A stretch of DNA of 64,000 nt from NCBI RefSeq assembly GCF_047511655.1, contig NC_133394.1, positions 58,188,501 through 58,252,500 of the forward strand, written 5' to 3'. A program made the position numbers and the translations under genes. Positions 1 through 11,790 of the stretch are shown piece after piece; positions within the stretch are counted from its first letter, which is position 1, and every line of letters begins with the position of its first letter. Under the pieces are notes generated by a model. It was not told the DNA's origin. It saw only the letters and a program-made list of their open reading frames with translations, and searched no databases. Source of the stretch: Castor canadensis. Its lineage: Eukaryota > Chordata > Mammalia > Rodentia > Castoridae.

Positions 1-985
1 AAATGCCTTTGAGGGGAAAACCATGAATTTTCAAAGCAGATACAAGTTGGTAAATCCGAATAGTCCAATATCTGTTGAATTTACAATTAAAATCATTCCC
101 TCTAAGAAAACATTAGGCCAATCTGGACTCTCTGGTGAAGTCCACATTTTTTTGTATTTAAGGAAAAATAATACTAATTCTACATTGTTTTCAGAACATA
201 GAGGAGAAGAGAGAGGAAACATTTTCTAACTCATATGACTAGGGTAACCTTGATCCTGAAACCTGTTAAGCACAATACAGAATGAAATTTTCACATACCA
301 GTGACTATCAAGAGCATAGACAAAAAATTTCAAAGTATTTACAAATTTTACTAACAATATATGAAATAAAATATATTATAGTTAATTGAAGCTTTGCACA
401 GGAAAGCAAGTTTGTTTCAACACTAGATATCTATTAATACAATTAGTAACACAAACATAATCTATTCAATAAGGGAAGAAAAAATTTCCAATAAGTGGAG
501 CTGGAAAACCAGCTATGTACATGAAAAATTTTAAACTTCTATCTCACACAAAATTAATGAAATTTAGATCAGAAGCCTAGAAGAAAAGGAGAAAATGTTA
601 ATACATCCCAGAAAAAATAGAATATATTAATGCCTGTGTAGTGATTTAACTGAGGCAAAATTGATAATTGTAGTCTGTCAGTATTTTGAAGATGCATTCC
701 ATTGTCTTTTGGGTTTTCTTATAACATTGAGAGTTAGTTTTGCTTGCTGAAATTCTTGGGGTTATAACATTGATGTTCCTAGGATCTATGATTATACTCT
801 AGGATCTGCTGATCCTAGATCATGGAATAAATATATCCCCATGAGTTGTGTGTAATTCAGATTGAGAGTTTGTCTTCATTTGGACCTAACATCTGCACAG
901 CTCAGGAGAAAACAGGTCCCTCCAAAGCTGCTTTGTTCTTCTCAAGGGCAGCAGGGAGACCACCAGTCCTGATGCCACTTTCTTT
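1..985. other. Unassigned AT-rich non-coding sequence
   Basis: No repeat family, RNA gene or credible coding region was recognised. The short open frames near 23-229 are low-complexity AT-rich frames with no family resemblance. Confidence 0.5.
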
Positions 986-989
986 TTGT

Positions 990-1690
990 ATCAAAACATA
1001 CTTAACAAAATATTTATGAATTTAACCATTTGTAAGTACATGATTCAGTGGCATTAAAGAGATTCGGTATTGCGGAGCCATCACCACTATGCCCAAAACA
1101 TTTTCATTATCACCAAAATAAAGTATGTACCCATTCATCAATAACTCCCAATACCCCTCTCCACTAAACACCTGCTAACCTTTACTCCACTTTTTATCTC
1201 TATGAACCTGACTATTCTACATTTTTCACATTGGTGGAATAATATAATATTTGTCCTTTGTGTCTGACTTATTTCATTTTATGTAATGTTTTCAAGGTTC
1301 ATCCATGCTGTAGGCACATATCAAAATTTGATTATTTCTTTTAGTTGAGTAATACTCCATTATATGTATATAGTGCATTTAGTTTATGCAACCATCTGTT
1401 AATTGATATTGGGATGTCTCCATCTCTGAGCTATTGTAAATAATGCTTCTATTAGTACTTCTGTACAAATATGTAAGTCCCTGCACTCAATTGTCTTATG
1501 TATATACCTAGAAGTGAATCACAGAGTCATGTGGTACTTAAATGTTAAAATTTTGAGGAACTATCAACTGTCTTCCACAGAAACAGCACTGTTTTACATT
1601 TCCATTAGAGGGCACCAGCATTTCATTTCTCCACATCCTAGCCAATATTTATTGCTTTAATTTTTATGTATTATGATGCTCATAAAATGG
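990..1690 (-). mobile_element. Ancient L1 3' end, antisense
   Basis: Read on the plus strand, this has the hallmarks of an old mammalian L1 3' end in antisense: 'gattcagtggcattaa' near 1042, then the complement of the L1 ORF2 C-terminal region ('gagtaatactccat', 'tgatattgggatgtctccatc'). It is heavily diverged and keeps no open frame. Boundaries are approximate. Confidence 0.7.
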
Positions 1691-1714
1691 AAATCACTGT
1701 TTTTGTCAGTGATT

Positions 1715-2010
1715 TTACGCTTTATTTTTTAACTACACCAAGTAAGGGGACTCATTATGACATTTCCATACGTGCATGCAATGTACTTTAATCATATTCA
1801 TCCCCCCATTACTCTTCGTTACTTCTTCTCCATTCCTTTTTGCTCATTCACATCTGTAGTCAACTTCTTACTTTCATGTCCTTACTCACTCCCCTAAACT
1901 CTACTCCATGTGTTTGTGAGTCTAGCTTGTTTCATTTAACATGATCACCAGTTCCATCTGTTTTCCTGCAAATGACATAACATAATTCCCTTCTTTATGG
2001 CTGAATAAAA

Positions 2011-2069
<59 letters not shown>

Positions 2070-2395
2070 TCTCCATTGATGGACACCTAGGCTGATTTCC
2101 TAATTTGACTATTGTTAATAGTGTAGCAATAAACTTGAGTATGCAAGTATTGCTATTATAAGCTGAATTTTTGGTGGTTTATATTCAGAAGTGGCATAAC
2201 TGGATAATATGGAAGTTACATTTTAAATATTTTGAGGAACTTCCATATTGATTCCTATAGTGGCTGAAGTAATTTACATTTCTACCAGCAGTGTATAAGA
2301 GTTTCTTTCTCTCCACATCCTCACTACCAGTTTTTGTAATTTTTTTCTTCATGAAACCGTTCTGACAGGGGTGAGATGAAATCTCAATGTAGTTT
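1715..2395 (-). mobile_element. Lineage-specific L1 3' end, antisense, with internal simple repeat
   Basis: A second antisense L1 3' end. The 3'UTR-like start ('aaggggactcattatgacattt') is followed by the complement of the ORF2 C-terminus ('tggctgaataaaattcc', 'gatggacacctaggctgatt'). A (CT)n(TA)n microsatellite interrupts it at about 2012-2069. It is distinct from the older copy just upstream. Confidence 0.65.
2012..2069. repeat. (CT)n(TA)n microsatellite
   Basis: An uninterrupted CT tract (about 34 bp) runs directly into a TA tract (about 24 bp). It lies inside an antisense L1 3' end at the position following a gctgaataaaattcc motif, a place where rodent and primate L1s often carry simple-repeat expansions. 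Confidence 0.95.
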
Positions 2396-3095
2396 TTAAA
2401 AATTTTATTAGTGTATGATACTTATACAGGGGATTTTGTTGGGATGTTTCCATATATACATATATTGTACCCTGGTTTGGTTTGTCCCTTCCATTATTCT
2501 TCCTTTTCTCTGACTCCCCTTCTAGAAAGGATTTTGACAGGTTTCAATGTTCCATATTCATACATGTACAGAAAATACCTCAACCTCCTATTGATCCTCC
2601 TTTACCCTCTTCATTTACTCTCTCCCTCCTGCAATTTCTCTCCCCTTAATATGACCTATTTTGGATTCCTGTCCTTCATCCTTTTAGTGTCTGTTCATTG
2701 TTCAATGGGGTTTTGCCTTAGAAGTTTACAAATATATTGTACTTTAATCAGTTAAACCCCCTCTATAACTCTTCATTCTTTTCCCCATAACCTGTAATGT
2801 TCAACAGTTATCAATATGTTTGATTGCCTTGTTCCTATACAAATGTGATGTATTTAAATATTATTCACTCCTTATCATTCTTTTATTCTTTTCCACCTTC
2901 CTTATTCTCCTCTTACATTCTTACTTGTGGATGCCCGTTCTACAGATTAGATAGATAGATAGATGGAATGATAGATACATGTAGATATAATTACAAACAT
3001 AGATATAGATGTGATAATGCTTGTGTTTGCATTGGGATCTATCTTTCATATATGAATGAAAACATGTGATCTTTGTCTTTTTTCTTTCTTCTGGG
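2396..3095 (-). mobile_element. Third antisense L1 3'UTR/ORF2 end
   Basis: It begins with a T-rich 3' end, followed by a pyrimidine-rich 3'UTR antisense segment (2480-2930), a short GATA-like run near 2949-2966, and the complement of the very end of ORF2 ('aaacatgtgatctttgtc'). The 3'UTR closely resembles 61310-61760, so both come from one L1 lineage. It may be the 3' part of the L1 body starting at 3095, with an internal deletion. Confidence 0.6.
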
Positions 3096-5470
3096 TTTCA
3101 TTGATATTTGTTGTGATATTTGTTGTGTCTTTTCACTCGCTCTTTTAGTCAGATTCACTAAGGATTCATCAATCTTATTTATCTACATGAAGAACCAACT
3201 TTTTGCTTCATTGATCCTTTATACAGTTTTATTGGTCTTTATCTCATTGATTTCACCCCTTATTTTTATTGTCTTTCTCTTCCTCAGCTTTGGTTTAGTT
3301 TGTTCTTGTTTTCCTAGGAGACTGCAATGCAGAATTAAGTCATTCATTTGTGATCTCTCTGTGTTTTTAAGTAGACACTAATAGGTATAAACTATGCCTT
3401 TAGCACTGCCTTTGCTATATCACATAGATTCTGGTAAGTTCATTTTCATTGGGTTCCAGGAAGCTTTTTATTCCTTCCCTTATTTCTTCAATGATCCCTG
3501 GTCATGCAGCAACCTCTTCTTTGGCCTCCAGGTATATAAATACTCTTTGCTGTTTCTGCTGTTGTTGAGTTCTAGGTTTATTCTGTTGTGGTCATACAGT
3601 ATGCAGGGGAGTTATTTCAATTTTCTTATATTTGCTAAGACTTGCTATGTGTCTTAAAATATGATCTATTTTGGAAAACGTTCCATGGGCTGCTAAGAAG
3701 AATGTTTATTGTGACACTGTTGAATTAAATGCTCCATGGTTGCCTTTTAAGACCATTTGTTCTATGGTGTCATTTAATTCTGAAGTTTCCTTGTTTTTGT
3801 TTCTTTTGTTGTTGTTGTTTGGATGACCTAGCTATTGGTGACAGAGTGTTGAAGTCTCCCAATATCACTGTGTTGAGGTCTGTCTGTGCTTTTAAGTTCA
3901 GTAGTGTATGTGAAATGAAGTTGGGTGTGCAGGCATTGGGCACATATAAGTTAACAATTGTTATTTCATCTTGGTATATTGTTCCTTTTATTAGTATTAG
4001 TATCTCTTCTGACTGGGTTAGGTTTGAAGTCTACTTTATCTGAAATATGTATAGCTATTCCTATCTGTTTTAAGAGGCCTTTTGCTTGGTAAATCTTCCT
4101 CTCCCTAAGCCAATGTCTGTTGCTGTCTGTGAGATGGGTTTTTTTTAGGGCAAAACATCATTGGGTCTCCTTTCTAATTCAGCTTGCGAATGTGTATTTA
4201 GACACATTGATAGTTGAGACCATTAGAATTCATTGTTAGTATTGAAAGGTATGTGGTGATTCCTTCCATTCTGTTGTTTTGGCTGTGTGAGGGTGTGTTT
4301 GTGTGCAATTGATTCTAAGCTGCTCTACAAATATTTACCTGCTCTTCTCTTGAGATTTAATAATTCCCATCCTTTCATGGCTATGTTTATTTCATCTTCT
4401 GTTTTTAGAATTCATTTAAGTATCTTCTGGAGTGTTGGTTTAGTGGACAAATATTGATTTACTTTCTGTCTATCATGGAGGGTTTGTATTTCTCCTTCAA
4501 TTAATAATAATAGCTTTGCTGGGTAGAGTATTCTACGTTTAAAATTATTTTCTTCCAATGCTTGAAATACTTCATTCCATACCCTTCTTGCTTTTAATGT
4601 TTCTGTTGAGAAATCTGCTGCTATTCTGATGGGTTTACTTTTATAGGTGATTTGATGTTTTTCCTTACAGCCTTCAGTATTACTTCCTTGTTCTCTGTGC
4701 TTAATGTTTTAATTAAAATAAGCCATGGTGAGGATTTATTTTTGTCATGTCTGTTTGGTGTTCTATAGACCACCTGTATCTGGATGGATACCTCTTTCTG
4801 AAGATTTGGGAAGTTTTGTGGATTATTTTGTTGAATGTTTCTTATGCCTTTGGCTTTTACTTTTTCTTCAATGCCTGTCATTCATAGGATTATTAATCAA
4901 GTCACAGAGTTCTTGCATATTCCTTTCTTATTTCTTTGTTCTTTTCTCTATTTACTTGTCTGTTTTCTCTATTATTTCTACTTTGTCTTCAAGTCCTGAA
5001 ATTCTTTCACTTGTTTCAGTAGGCTGGAATGGCTTTCAAGTGTATTTTTATTTAACTTACTGAGCTTTTTATATGCAAGATTTCCACATGGTCTTTTTTC
5101 TTTTTGAGACTTTCCATATCTTTATTAAATTCCCCTTGTATATCTTGTATTTTCTTCCTTATTTTGTTTATCTCTTTTTGCTTTTTCATTGATCTCATTT
5201 AGATGTTCATGTATTCTATGAGTTTGCTTAGTTGTTTCTGTGTCTTCTCAAGCTATTTATCCACATTCTCTTGGATTTCATGACTTGTTTCAGCATGTCC
5301 TCTTTAACCTTCTTAATCATTCTTACCATTCTTTGATATTGATGACTCAAGTTTCATTCCCTTCAAGAACCATCAGATGCTTTATTGTGTAGTTATTTTC
5401 CTTTAGAGGAGTCCTATCCCCCTCCCTTTTCCTATTTTCTATACTTCTATTTTGAGATTTGCTCATCTGT
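3095..5470 (-). mobile_element. L1 body antisense: ORF2 5' half and ORF1, inactivated
   Basis: On the minus strand, 4621-4881 encodes a stretch typical of the ORF1p C-terminal domain (residues like YRTPNRHD, LIKTLSTENKE). The stretch 3095-4500 is the complement of the ORF2 endonuclease and early reverse-transcriptase region (for example 'gaagtctcccaatatcac' near 3853 and 'gaaccaactttttgcttcattg' near 3190). Stops and frameshifts break both frames, so the element is dead. The order ORF2-ORF1 from left to right confirms antisense orientation. The right end, towards the 5'UTR, is uncertain. Confidence 0.8.
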
Positions 5471-6140
5471 CAGTCAGCTGAAGTCTTTTCCTTGAATTAA
5501 TTTCCATGTTCTGGCAGGATAGGTTATTGTCTAGGTTGTTTTGTTGTTTCTGTCCACTAAACTGAGGGTATAACTTAGCAATAACAAATTCATGAATTTA
5601 ATACTAAACCAGGTATTTATGTGAAGTATAAAACCCTTGGTAGTATTAGCTATATATAGGGGGGCATTGGAAAAATCACAGTGGTTTGCATACAGACTAA
5701 AACTTATATAGTAAAAAAGTGGGAGTGAGCGAGGATATATGGAAGAAGGGGGAATGGGATGAAGAGGTTTGAGGTAGAGGGGCTGCTGATTATTAAGACC
5801 GTATTATGTGTCTGGGTGTAGCTCAGTTGTTGAAGAAGGGGTGCTGTTGCCACAGATTGCACAAGGATAAAAATCATGGGAGTAATAAAAAAAGGTGTAG
5901 AATAAACCACTAGTTGAGTGGTGTGTAAGGAAGAAATATCAAATGTGGGGAAAAGGAAGAGAAGAAAAGGGGTGTGGGGTAGAATTGAAAAGTAGAGGAA
6001 AAAAAGTGGGCCAGACAAATCAGAAATATGGCAAAAAAGAAAAAAAATAAGGTCCTAATTTCTTCCTTATTGTGGAGGAGATTGGGTTTCTTCTGTGATC
6101 AAAAATTACACTGTACGTTCTCCTCCAATAACTGGCCATC
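5471..6140 (-). other. Possible L1 5' region, antisense
   Basis: This lies next to the ORF1 end of the antisense L1 and may be its 5'UTR, but I recognise no diagnostic sequence. A short piece near 5812-5835 (ctgggtgtagctcagttgtt) resembles the start of an ID element. No coding function is supported. Confidence 0.3.
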
Positions 6141-6335
6141 ATGTTTTTTGTTTCTTTGTTTGCTTTGTGGTACTGGGGCTTAAACTGAGGGCCTTCACCT
6201 TGAGCTGCTCCACCAGCCCTATTTTTGTGAAAGGTGTTTTGAGATAGGGTCTCACAAACTATTTGCCCGGGATGGCTTTGAACAACAATCCTCATGATCT
6301 CTCTTCCTTAGTAGCTAGGATTACAGGTGTGAAGT
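6141..6335 (-). mobile_element. Dimeric B1-ID-type SINE
   Basis: The minus strand shows a B1/7SL-like left half (complement of 'gctaggattacaggtgtga' at the right end, then a segment ending gagaccctatctc). It continues into a tRNA/ID-like right half ('ggctggtggagcagctcaagg') and an A-rich tail (plus-strand T-rich start at 6143). This same composite appears repeatedly in the window and is a rodent signature. Confidence 0.85.
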
Positions 6336-7219
6336 TTTTGTCTGCAGTTCTTAGTATCCCCACTGAGTGGTGCCCCCCCCAGAAGTCATGCAAGTCTGAG
6401 TCCCTTCAGACAGAGGTTTTTCTTGGTTCTTTCCCCTCCTTAGGATAGATATTCTGTACTCAGCTGCCATAGCAGTGCCCCTCCCTACCAGGCAGGTTTA
6501 GGGGCTCTACTAAGGCTATTTAGCAAAGGCTCCTATTATCAGGTGCAGTCAGTTCTAGCTTGCTTAGCTATGAGACTTCTCAGAGGTTGTGGGAGAGAAC
6601 TGAGAAGGAAACATTGGTCCTCCTCCTCAGGGAGCATGTCTGGGAACTTTAACTCTGATTTTTTGGCCAAAAGCTCTTCTCTGGGAAGGCAGTCAGATTC
6701 AGCTCAGTAGTAGACTTTTCAGAGGTAGTCAAATAAGTTACTTCCCATTGACTGGGTTCAGGCTTGGCTAGCCTGCAGTCACACTGTCGTCCTTTGTATA
6801 GAGAAGTGTGAGCTGAGTCACAAGCCACCGCACACCCCCCACAATGAGCAGGGTGGAAGATTTCATTCAGTTATGAGGCCAAAAACTTAATAAGCTATGG
6901 GGGGTGCAGTCAGATGGCTGCAAGGACTGTGTGTTAGCCCTCAGGACTGAAAGTACAAGTTCATCTGAATGGTTTGTGGGTACTTCTCTCTGGATTCTCA
7001 GGTCAGTCAGTGTTCTGTGGTCAATTGTTGGTGGTTGCTGGCCAGTACTTGGTGGCTGGTGGTTGGCGCAGTGCTTGTTCCCTTTATCAACAGATTGGGA
7101 GTCCCCAAGTTCTGGAAGACTCACAGTTCTGTGTGCCAGTATTTGCACTTCTGGTAGTCTTAGTATGTTGGATGCTACAATGTTCCAGAAAATAAAAAAC
7201 AAACAAAAAACACCCACCA
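6336..7219. other. Unassigned sequence between L1 pieces
   Basis: Moderately GC-rich for the window. Short open frames on both strands (6867-7244) overlap each other and resemble no family. The stretch could be an L1 5' region joined to the sense L1 3' end at 7220, but this could not be confirmed by eye. Confidence 0.3.
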
Positions 7220-8098
7220 AGGGAATGTAAACTAGCAAAACCACTCTGGAAAAAAATTTGGAGGCTACTTAAAAAGCTAAACATTGATCTACCATTTGAT
7301 TCAGCAATACCACTCTTGGGGATATACCCAAAAGACTGTGACACAGGTTACTCCAGGGGCACCTGCACACCCATGTTTATTGTGGCACTATTCACAATAG
7401 CCAAGTCATGGAAACAGCCAAGATGCCCCACTACTGACAAATGGATCAAGAAAATGTGGTATCTATACACAATGGAATTTTATGCAGCCATGAAGAAGAA
7501 TGAAATGTTATCATTCACTGGTAAATGGATGGAATTGGAGAACATCGTTCTGAGTGAGGTTAGCCTGGCCCAAAAGACCAAAAATCATATGTTCTCCCTC
7601 ATATGTGGACATTAGATCAAGGGCAACACAACAAGAGGATTGGACTTTGAGCACATGATAAAAGCTTTAGCACACAAGGGAGGGGTGAGGATAGGTAAGA
7701 CACCTAAAAAATTAGCTAGCATTTGTTGCCCTCAATGCAGAGAAACTAAAGCAGATACCTTAAAATCAGCTGAGGCCAATAGTTCCATCAGGAACTAGAG
7801 AAAAGGTTAGATCAAAAAGAATTAACCTAGAAGGTAATACACATGCACAGGAAATTAAAGTGAGTCAACTCCCTGTATAGCTATCCTTATCTCAACTAGC
7901 AAAAACCCTTGGTCCTTCCTATTATTGCTTATACTCTCTCTTCAACAAAATTAGAGATAAGGGCAAAATAATTTCTGCCGGGTAGCGAAAGGGTAGGGGG
8001 GAGAGGGGGGGTGGGGGGGTAAGAGAGGGGGTGGAGGAAGGGGGGAGAAATGACCCAAACACTGTATGCACATATGAATAAAATAAAAATTAAAAAAA
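7220..8098 (+). mobile_element. 5'-truncated L1: ORF2 C-terminus, 3'UTR, poly(A)
   Basis: The sense strand starts at the conserved ORF2 segment 'gggaatgtaaactagc' and keeps an open ORF2 C-terminal frame of 99 codons at 7316-7615 (motifs GIYPKDCD, YTMEFYAAMKKNEM, VLSEVSLAQKTKNH). The 3'UTR contains a long G-rich tract (7991-8046). It ends with the lineage motif tgtatgcacatatgaataaa and a short A-rich tail. It is one of the better preserved L1 pieces in the window, but it has lost the endonuclease and most of the reverse transcriptase. Confidence 0.9.
7991..8046 (+). repeat. G-rich tract in the L1 3'UTR (possible G-quadruplex)
   Basis: Several runs of three to seven G are separated by one or a few bases, giving more than the four G-runs needed for an intramolecular quadruplex on the plus strand. 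G-rich 3'UTR tracts are a known feature of mammalian L1. A shorter version recurs at 35875-35926. Confidence 0.8.
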
Positions 8099-8344
8099 CC
8101 CTACATCTTTAACTAGGATACATTGCTACCAGGTGGCAGGGGAATGCCTTTATTTTATGAAGTGAACCACTAGCAAAACTAATATCACTATTTTGTTTGT
8201 TTTTTGCAATCTAGACTCAGCTGGAAACCAATTTTAACAATATGGTATAATAAATAATTTTAACATTAATTAATACAAATTGCCTCCTTCTTCTATATCC
8301 CTGTGGAACTTTGGATGCATCTCCACCAGAGCCTCTAAAACTTT
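8099..8344. other. Unassigned
   Basis: AT-rich sequence with no recognised feature. Confidence 0.4.
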
Positions 8345-8535
8345 GTTCTCTAGATTATTGGTTGCCAAAGTGTGGGAATCCTCCAGAGCCTTTTAGAGAC
8401 TTCCCAGATTCAAGAACATTTTCTTGATAATACAAAGACATTGTTTGCCTGCTTTACTCTCATTTTTTCAGAAGTGTACATGCATTATCTTTTTCTAGAG
8501 GCCATATGACTTGGAATAAGACACACATCTAGTAA
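8345..8535 (+). mobile_element. hAT-Charlie-type DNA transposon fragment
   Basis: The segment from 'ttggttgccaaagtgtggg' through 'cctccagagccttttagaga' and 'ttgcctgctttactctcatt' to 'tagaggccatatgac' follows the pattern I remember for a non-autonomous mammalian hAT-Charlie element. It is diverged and non-coding. Subfamily not assigned. Confidence 0.5.
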
Positions 8536-10392
8536 AAGGAAGGTGTTATTATTGTATGCTTCTGTTTACCTTCCTCTGTTTTAATTCTAATGTGGTAAAT
8601 ATTGATTGATTTGGGCTATACAAATAAAAGTTCTTTAGGATTTTCAATAATTTTTAATAAGTCCTAAGACCAAAATAATTAGAGAAGTGCTGAAATGTTA
8701 ATTAGCTCTAACTAAATGTGCATGTGTTTTTCTCTTTCTACCCAGGACAGAGCTACTGCATTTACCTTTGGATCCCACCCCACCGCAAACCTAGCATTGA
8801 CCATGCATAACAATCACTCAAGACAACTTTGGTTGAAAAACCAAGTCTCACTAACTGAGAGATTTTATTAGAAGGAAACAGATATTAATGGAGATAACAC
8901 TTTCTTTAAGTTTACTCATGAAAATTATGTAATAAAATATTTAATTCAAATATATACAAGTCTCCAGCTAAAAAAATCCAAGTGTGTTTGGTCCCTTTTT
9001 CACTACTTTTCATTGTCTTAATGAATGTATTTGTTTATCCAAATTATAAAAAGGCACTTTTAGCACGTGTTAGAATTTATCTTTTTTTCTACATCCTTTT
9101 AAAATGTCAATTGTTGGTCCAGAAATGCCTCTCAGTTTCTTCTAACCAGCTGTAATAAAAGCCCCCTCAAACCATAAACCTCTTATTTAGATATCAGTTC
9201 CTCAGCATGTAATCTACCTACTGTCACTTTCTAAAAATTAATGTGTAATAGCACTTTGCTAATGAGTATGACCTCGATGTTCTACAAATTTTTAACTGTG
9301 ATGCCAACTTTTGTTTTCTCTGTGAGCATGTTTGTAACACAATCACATTCTGAATATCTTTTTATTATAAAAATCATAAAGGCTTTTACAAAAAAATTGA
9401 CTAGATTTATTGTAGTAACTCTAAATTCTAAGAAAAATACATGAGAAACCATGAAAGCTGAATTATGCATTGAGGACACGTATTTAAATTATGTGTAATG
9501 CAATGATGTAATGATATAATGTAGCAGCATAGGAATTGGAAATTGACGTAATTATATGAGATAAAAAGAATCCGCATACTGAGAACAGCATTGCAAACAC
9601 AGGCAAATTCAACTTACTTTGAGAAGCAAGGCTAAAGAGGAGCAAACACACAGACGAGTCACCATTCAGGACCCCTAATTTAAAGAAAGGGTTGGAGGAG
9701 GACTTGTCACTTGTGATCACTCTGGGCAGAACCTTGCTTCAATTTGTCAGTTGCTGTCCCTCTCTAAACCTAAAACACTTATGAGGATGTTGCCTTTTCT
9801 TTGTGAAATCCTGTGTTAGAATACAAATATCAACTAAGTCCAAGCTATGGAATGAGGGGAGAAATGTTTTGTTGAGAATGATTATGTGTATGTCTAAAAC
9901 CTTATAAGGAATGTGTGCTCCTGCTATTTCCTTCAACTGTTTCAAACTAAGGGTCAGGTTATATTCTTAATCTCATGTAGAGGCTATGAAAATGTTTTAT
10001 GTCGAGTTCTTTTTCTTTCATTGTTTTTATCATCTAGGAGTCTTATAGCAAATTGACTGTTTTTGTATTCCACACCTGTCATATTTGATGTGAGACTTGC
10101 TAGAGTTTTTGCTATCTGCTCTCAGGAAGTGAAGTGTTCTTGGCTCTCCAACTGCAATTGTTCTAAGTTTCTGCTTCATTTTAAGATTCTCCTAAACAAT
10201 TACTATGGCTCTTAAAATTTGTTCTAGTTGTAGAGAATTTAATGAACTCCTTCCATCCAATGTGTGCTATAAACTCTTTATAAAGCTGCTCCTCATTCAC
10301 GTGGGAAATGGCACCGCTATTTACATAAAGTGCAGCTTTCAATTTCTCTTTCTGTTCCGCCTGCATTCTTTCTGGGTTTCTCTGCAAAGCCT
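8536..10392. other. Unassigned AT-rich non-coding sequence
   Basis: No gene, RNA or repeat family was recognised. The overlapping opposite-strand frames at 9241-9479 are typical chance frames in AT-rich DNA. Confidence 0.45.
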
Positions 10393-10537
10393 AGTGTGTG
10401 TATGTATGCGTTTGTGTGTGTGGTGTGTGTATGTATGCGCGTGTGTGTGCATGTGTGTGTGGTGTATGTGTGTATGTATGCATGTGTGTATGTGGTGTGT
10501 GTGTGTATGTTTGCATGTGTGTGTATGTGTGTGTGTT
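10393..10537. repeat. Imperfect (TG)n / (TATG)n microsatellite
   Basis: About 145 bp of TG-rich sequence with interspersed tatg, tgcatg and tggtg units. The overlapping Val/Cys-rich and Thr/His-rich open frames here are artefacts of the repeat. Confidence 0.95.
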
Positions 10538-11261
10538 CATATTTGGAAACCATCTTTTCATTTGTTCATAAAATGAGAGGTATCATAAAGATAAATTCAT
10601 ATTTTATTGAGATTATCTTCCAAATAGTTTAGTATAAAAAATCATCTCCCTCTCCAAATTCTATTAGAAATAAATTAAGATCCCTTGACATCCTCTTATT
10701 TAACCAAAAATCCTCTCTAAATGAAACTATATATTCTCACGGGCTGGTGCCACACTTCCCAACTGGACTACTTTTTTATAAGTATATCCACAGAGATCTG
10801 TAGAATCTTTTTAATAAGAGTATCTTTTCAACAAAACAAACAAAAAAGTACAATTTCTACAAATACTTTCCTTAAAACACAACTTGCAAATTTAAGGCAC
10901 AAATAAAAAATATGGCTGCAATATTAAATATTAGGTAGTATTAAATGTCCAATAACAGGCTACACTAATGCTGCTGCACTTAGCTTCAGTGAACACAGAA
11001 TGATCATACCTAGTTGGTGTTAAGACACTCTGGAAAGATACAATAATCAAGATCTCAGGAAAATTAGAGAAACATTATGGGTACAAATTGTGAGCATACA
11101 ACCCACATGCAAACAGACTGAATTTTAAATCAAATTTTCAGTTCAATGAAATTAAAATGTTAACCATGCTTAGTGATAGATAATTTCAAAATCTTTTCAT
11201 TAGCAAAAAAGATCAGCTGGACTCCTTGTGAGCCATTTAATGCGTACTACTGAAGACATTG

Positions 11262-11370
11262 AGCTGGAGGCAGTGCTTAGAAGTAGATTGCCTGCCTAGC
11301 AAGCTAGCAAGCATAAAGTCCTGAGTTTAAGTCCCAGTACTGCCCAAAACAGTGAATAAAAATAAAGCTC
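11262..11370 (+). mobile_element. ID-like right half of a rodent SINE
   Basis: Contains 'gagctggaggcagtgcttag', 'ttgcctgcctagcaagc' and 'gtcctgagtttaagtcccag', which match the tRNA-derived half of the B1-ID dimers elsewhere in the window. An A-rich tail follows. The B1-like half is absent or unrecognisable. Confidence 0.7.
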
Positions 11371-11371
11371 A

Positions 11372-11644
11372 TCTTTGCATGTGTTAAATAAAAAGAGAAC
11401 CGAGATTCCAACAGCAAGGAGCAAACTTCAATAACAGCTTTTGAGAATGAGGATCAATCACTCTGGAAGCAAAAGGAAAGGGTGAAAGGAAACTAGTAGA
11501 CAAGCCATCAAAGGCCAAAGGTGGGAGGAGATTGGAGCATAGACAATGGTCAGGAACACATTTGTGACCTAGTCAGGAAGGTTTGACAAACAGAGGGCAG
11601 CTGCCATCAGACCAGAATAGCTTCCATTAAAGCAGCACTGTGTT
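11372..11644. other. Unassigned
   Basis: No recognised feature. Confidence 0.4.
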
Positions 11645-11790
11645 GCTATTTTTGTTGTTATGCTGGGTGAGAGTACATTGTAGCATTTCCAAAGGTTCTT
11701 ACATTGCATCAAATATATCATAATTGAATTCACCCCTTTAGTGCTCTCCCCTATCCCCCCTTCCCTGATTCCTGGAACAGTTGCTATTTT
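11645..11790 (-). mobile_element. L1 3'UTR fragment, antisense
   Basis: The plus strand reads 'gagtacattgtagcatttcc' and 'attgaattcacccctttag', followed by a C-rich stretch. The same 3'UTR segment recurs at 30297-30389 and 30735-30880, so these are three short tails of one lineage-specific L1 family. Confidence 0.7.

Noticed and set aside
2949-2966. CRISPR-like short repeats (GATA units)
   Set aside because: Simple tandem repeat without spacers in a mammalian genome.
2411-5063. Several hydrophobic plus-strand frames that look membrane-protein-like
   Set aside because: They are antisense readings of L1 3'UTR, ORF2 and ORF1, whose complement is T-rich and therefore Phe/Leu-rich.
10205-10632. 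Overlapping Val/Cys-rich and Thr/His-rich frames
   Set aside because: They are translations of the TG/CA microsatellite at 10393-10537.
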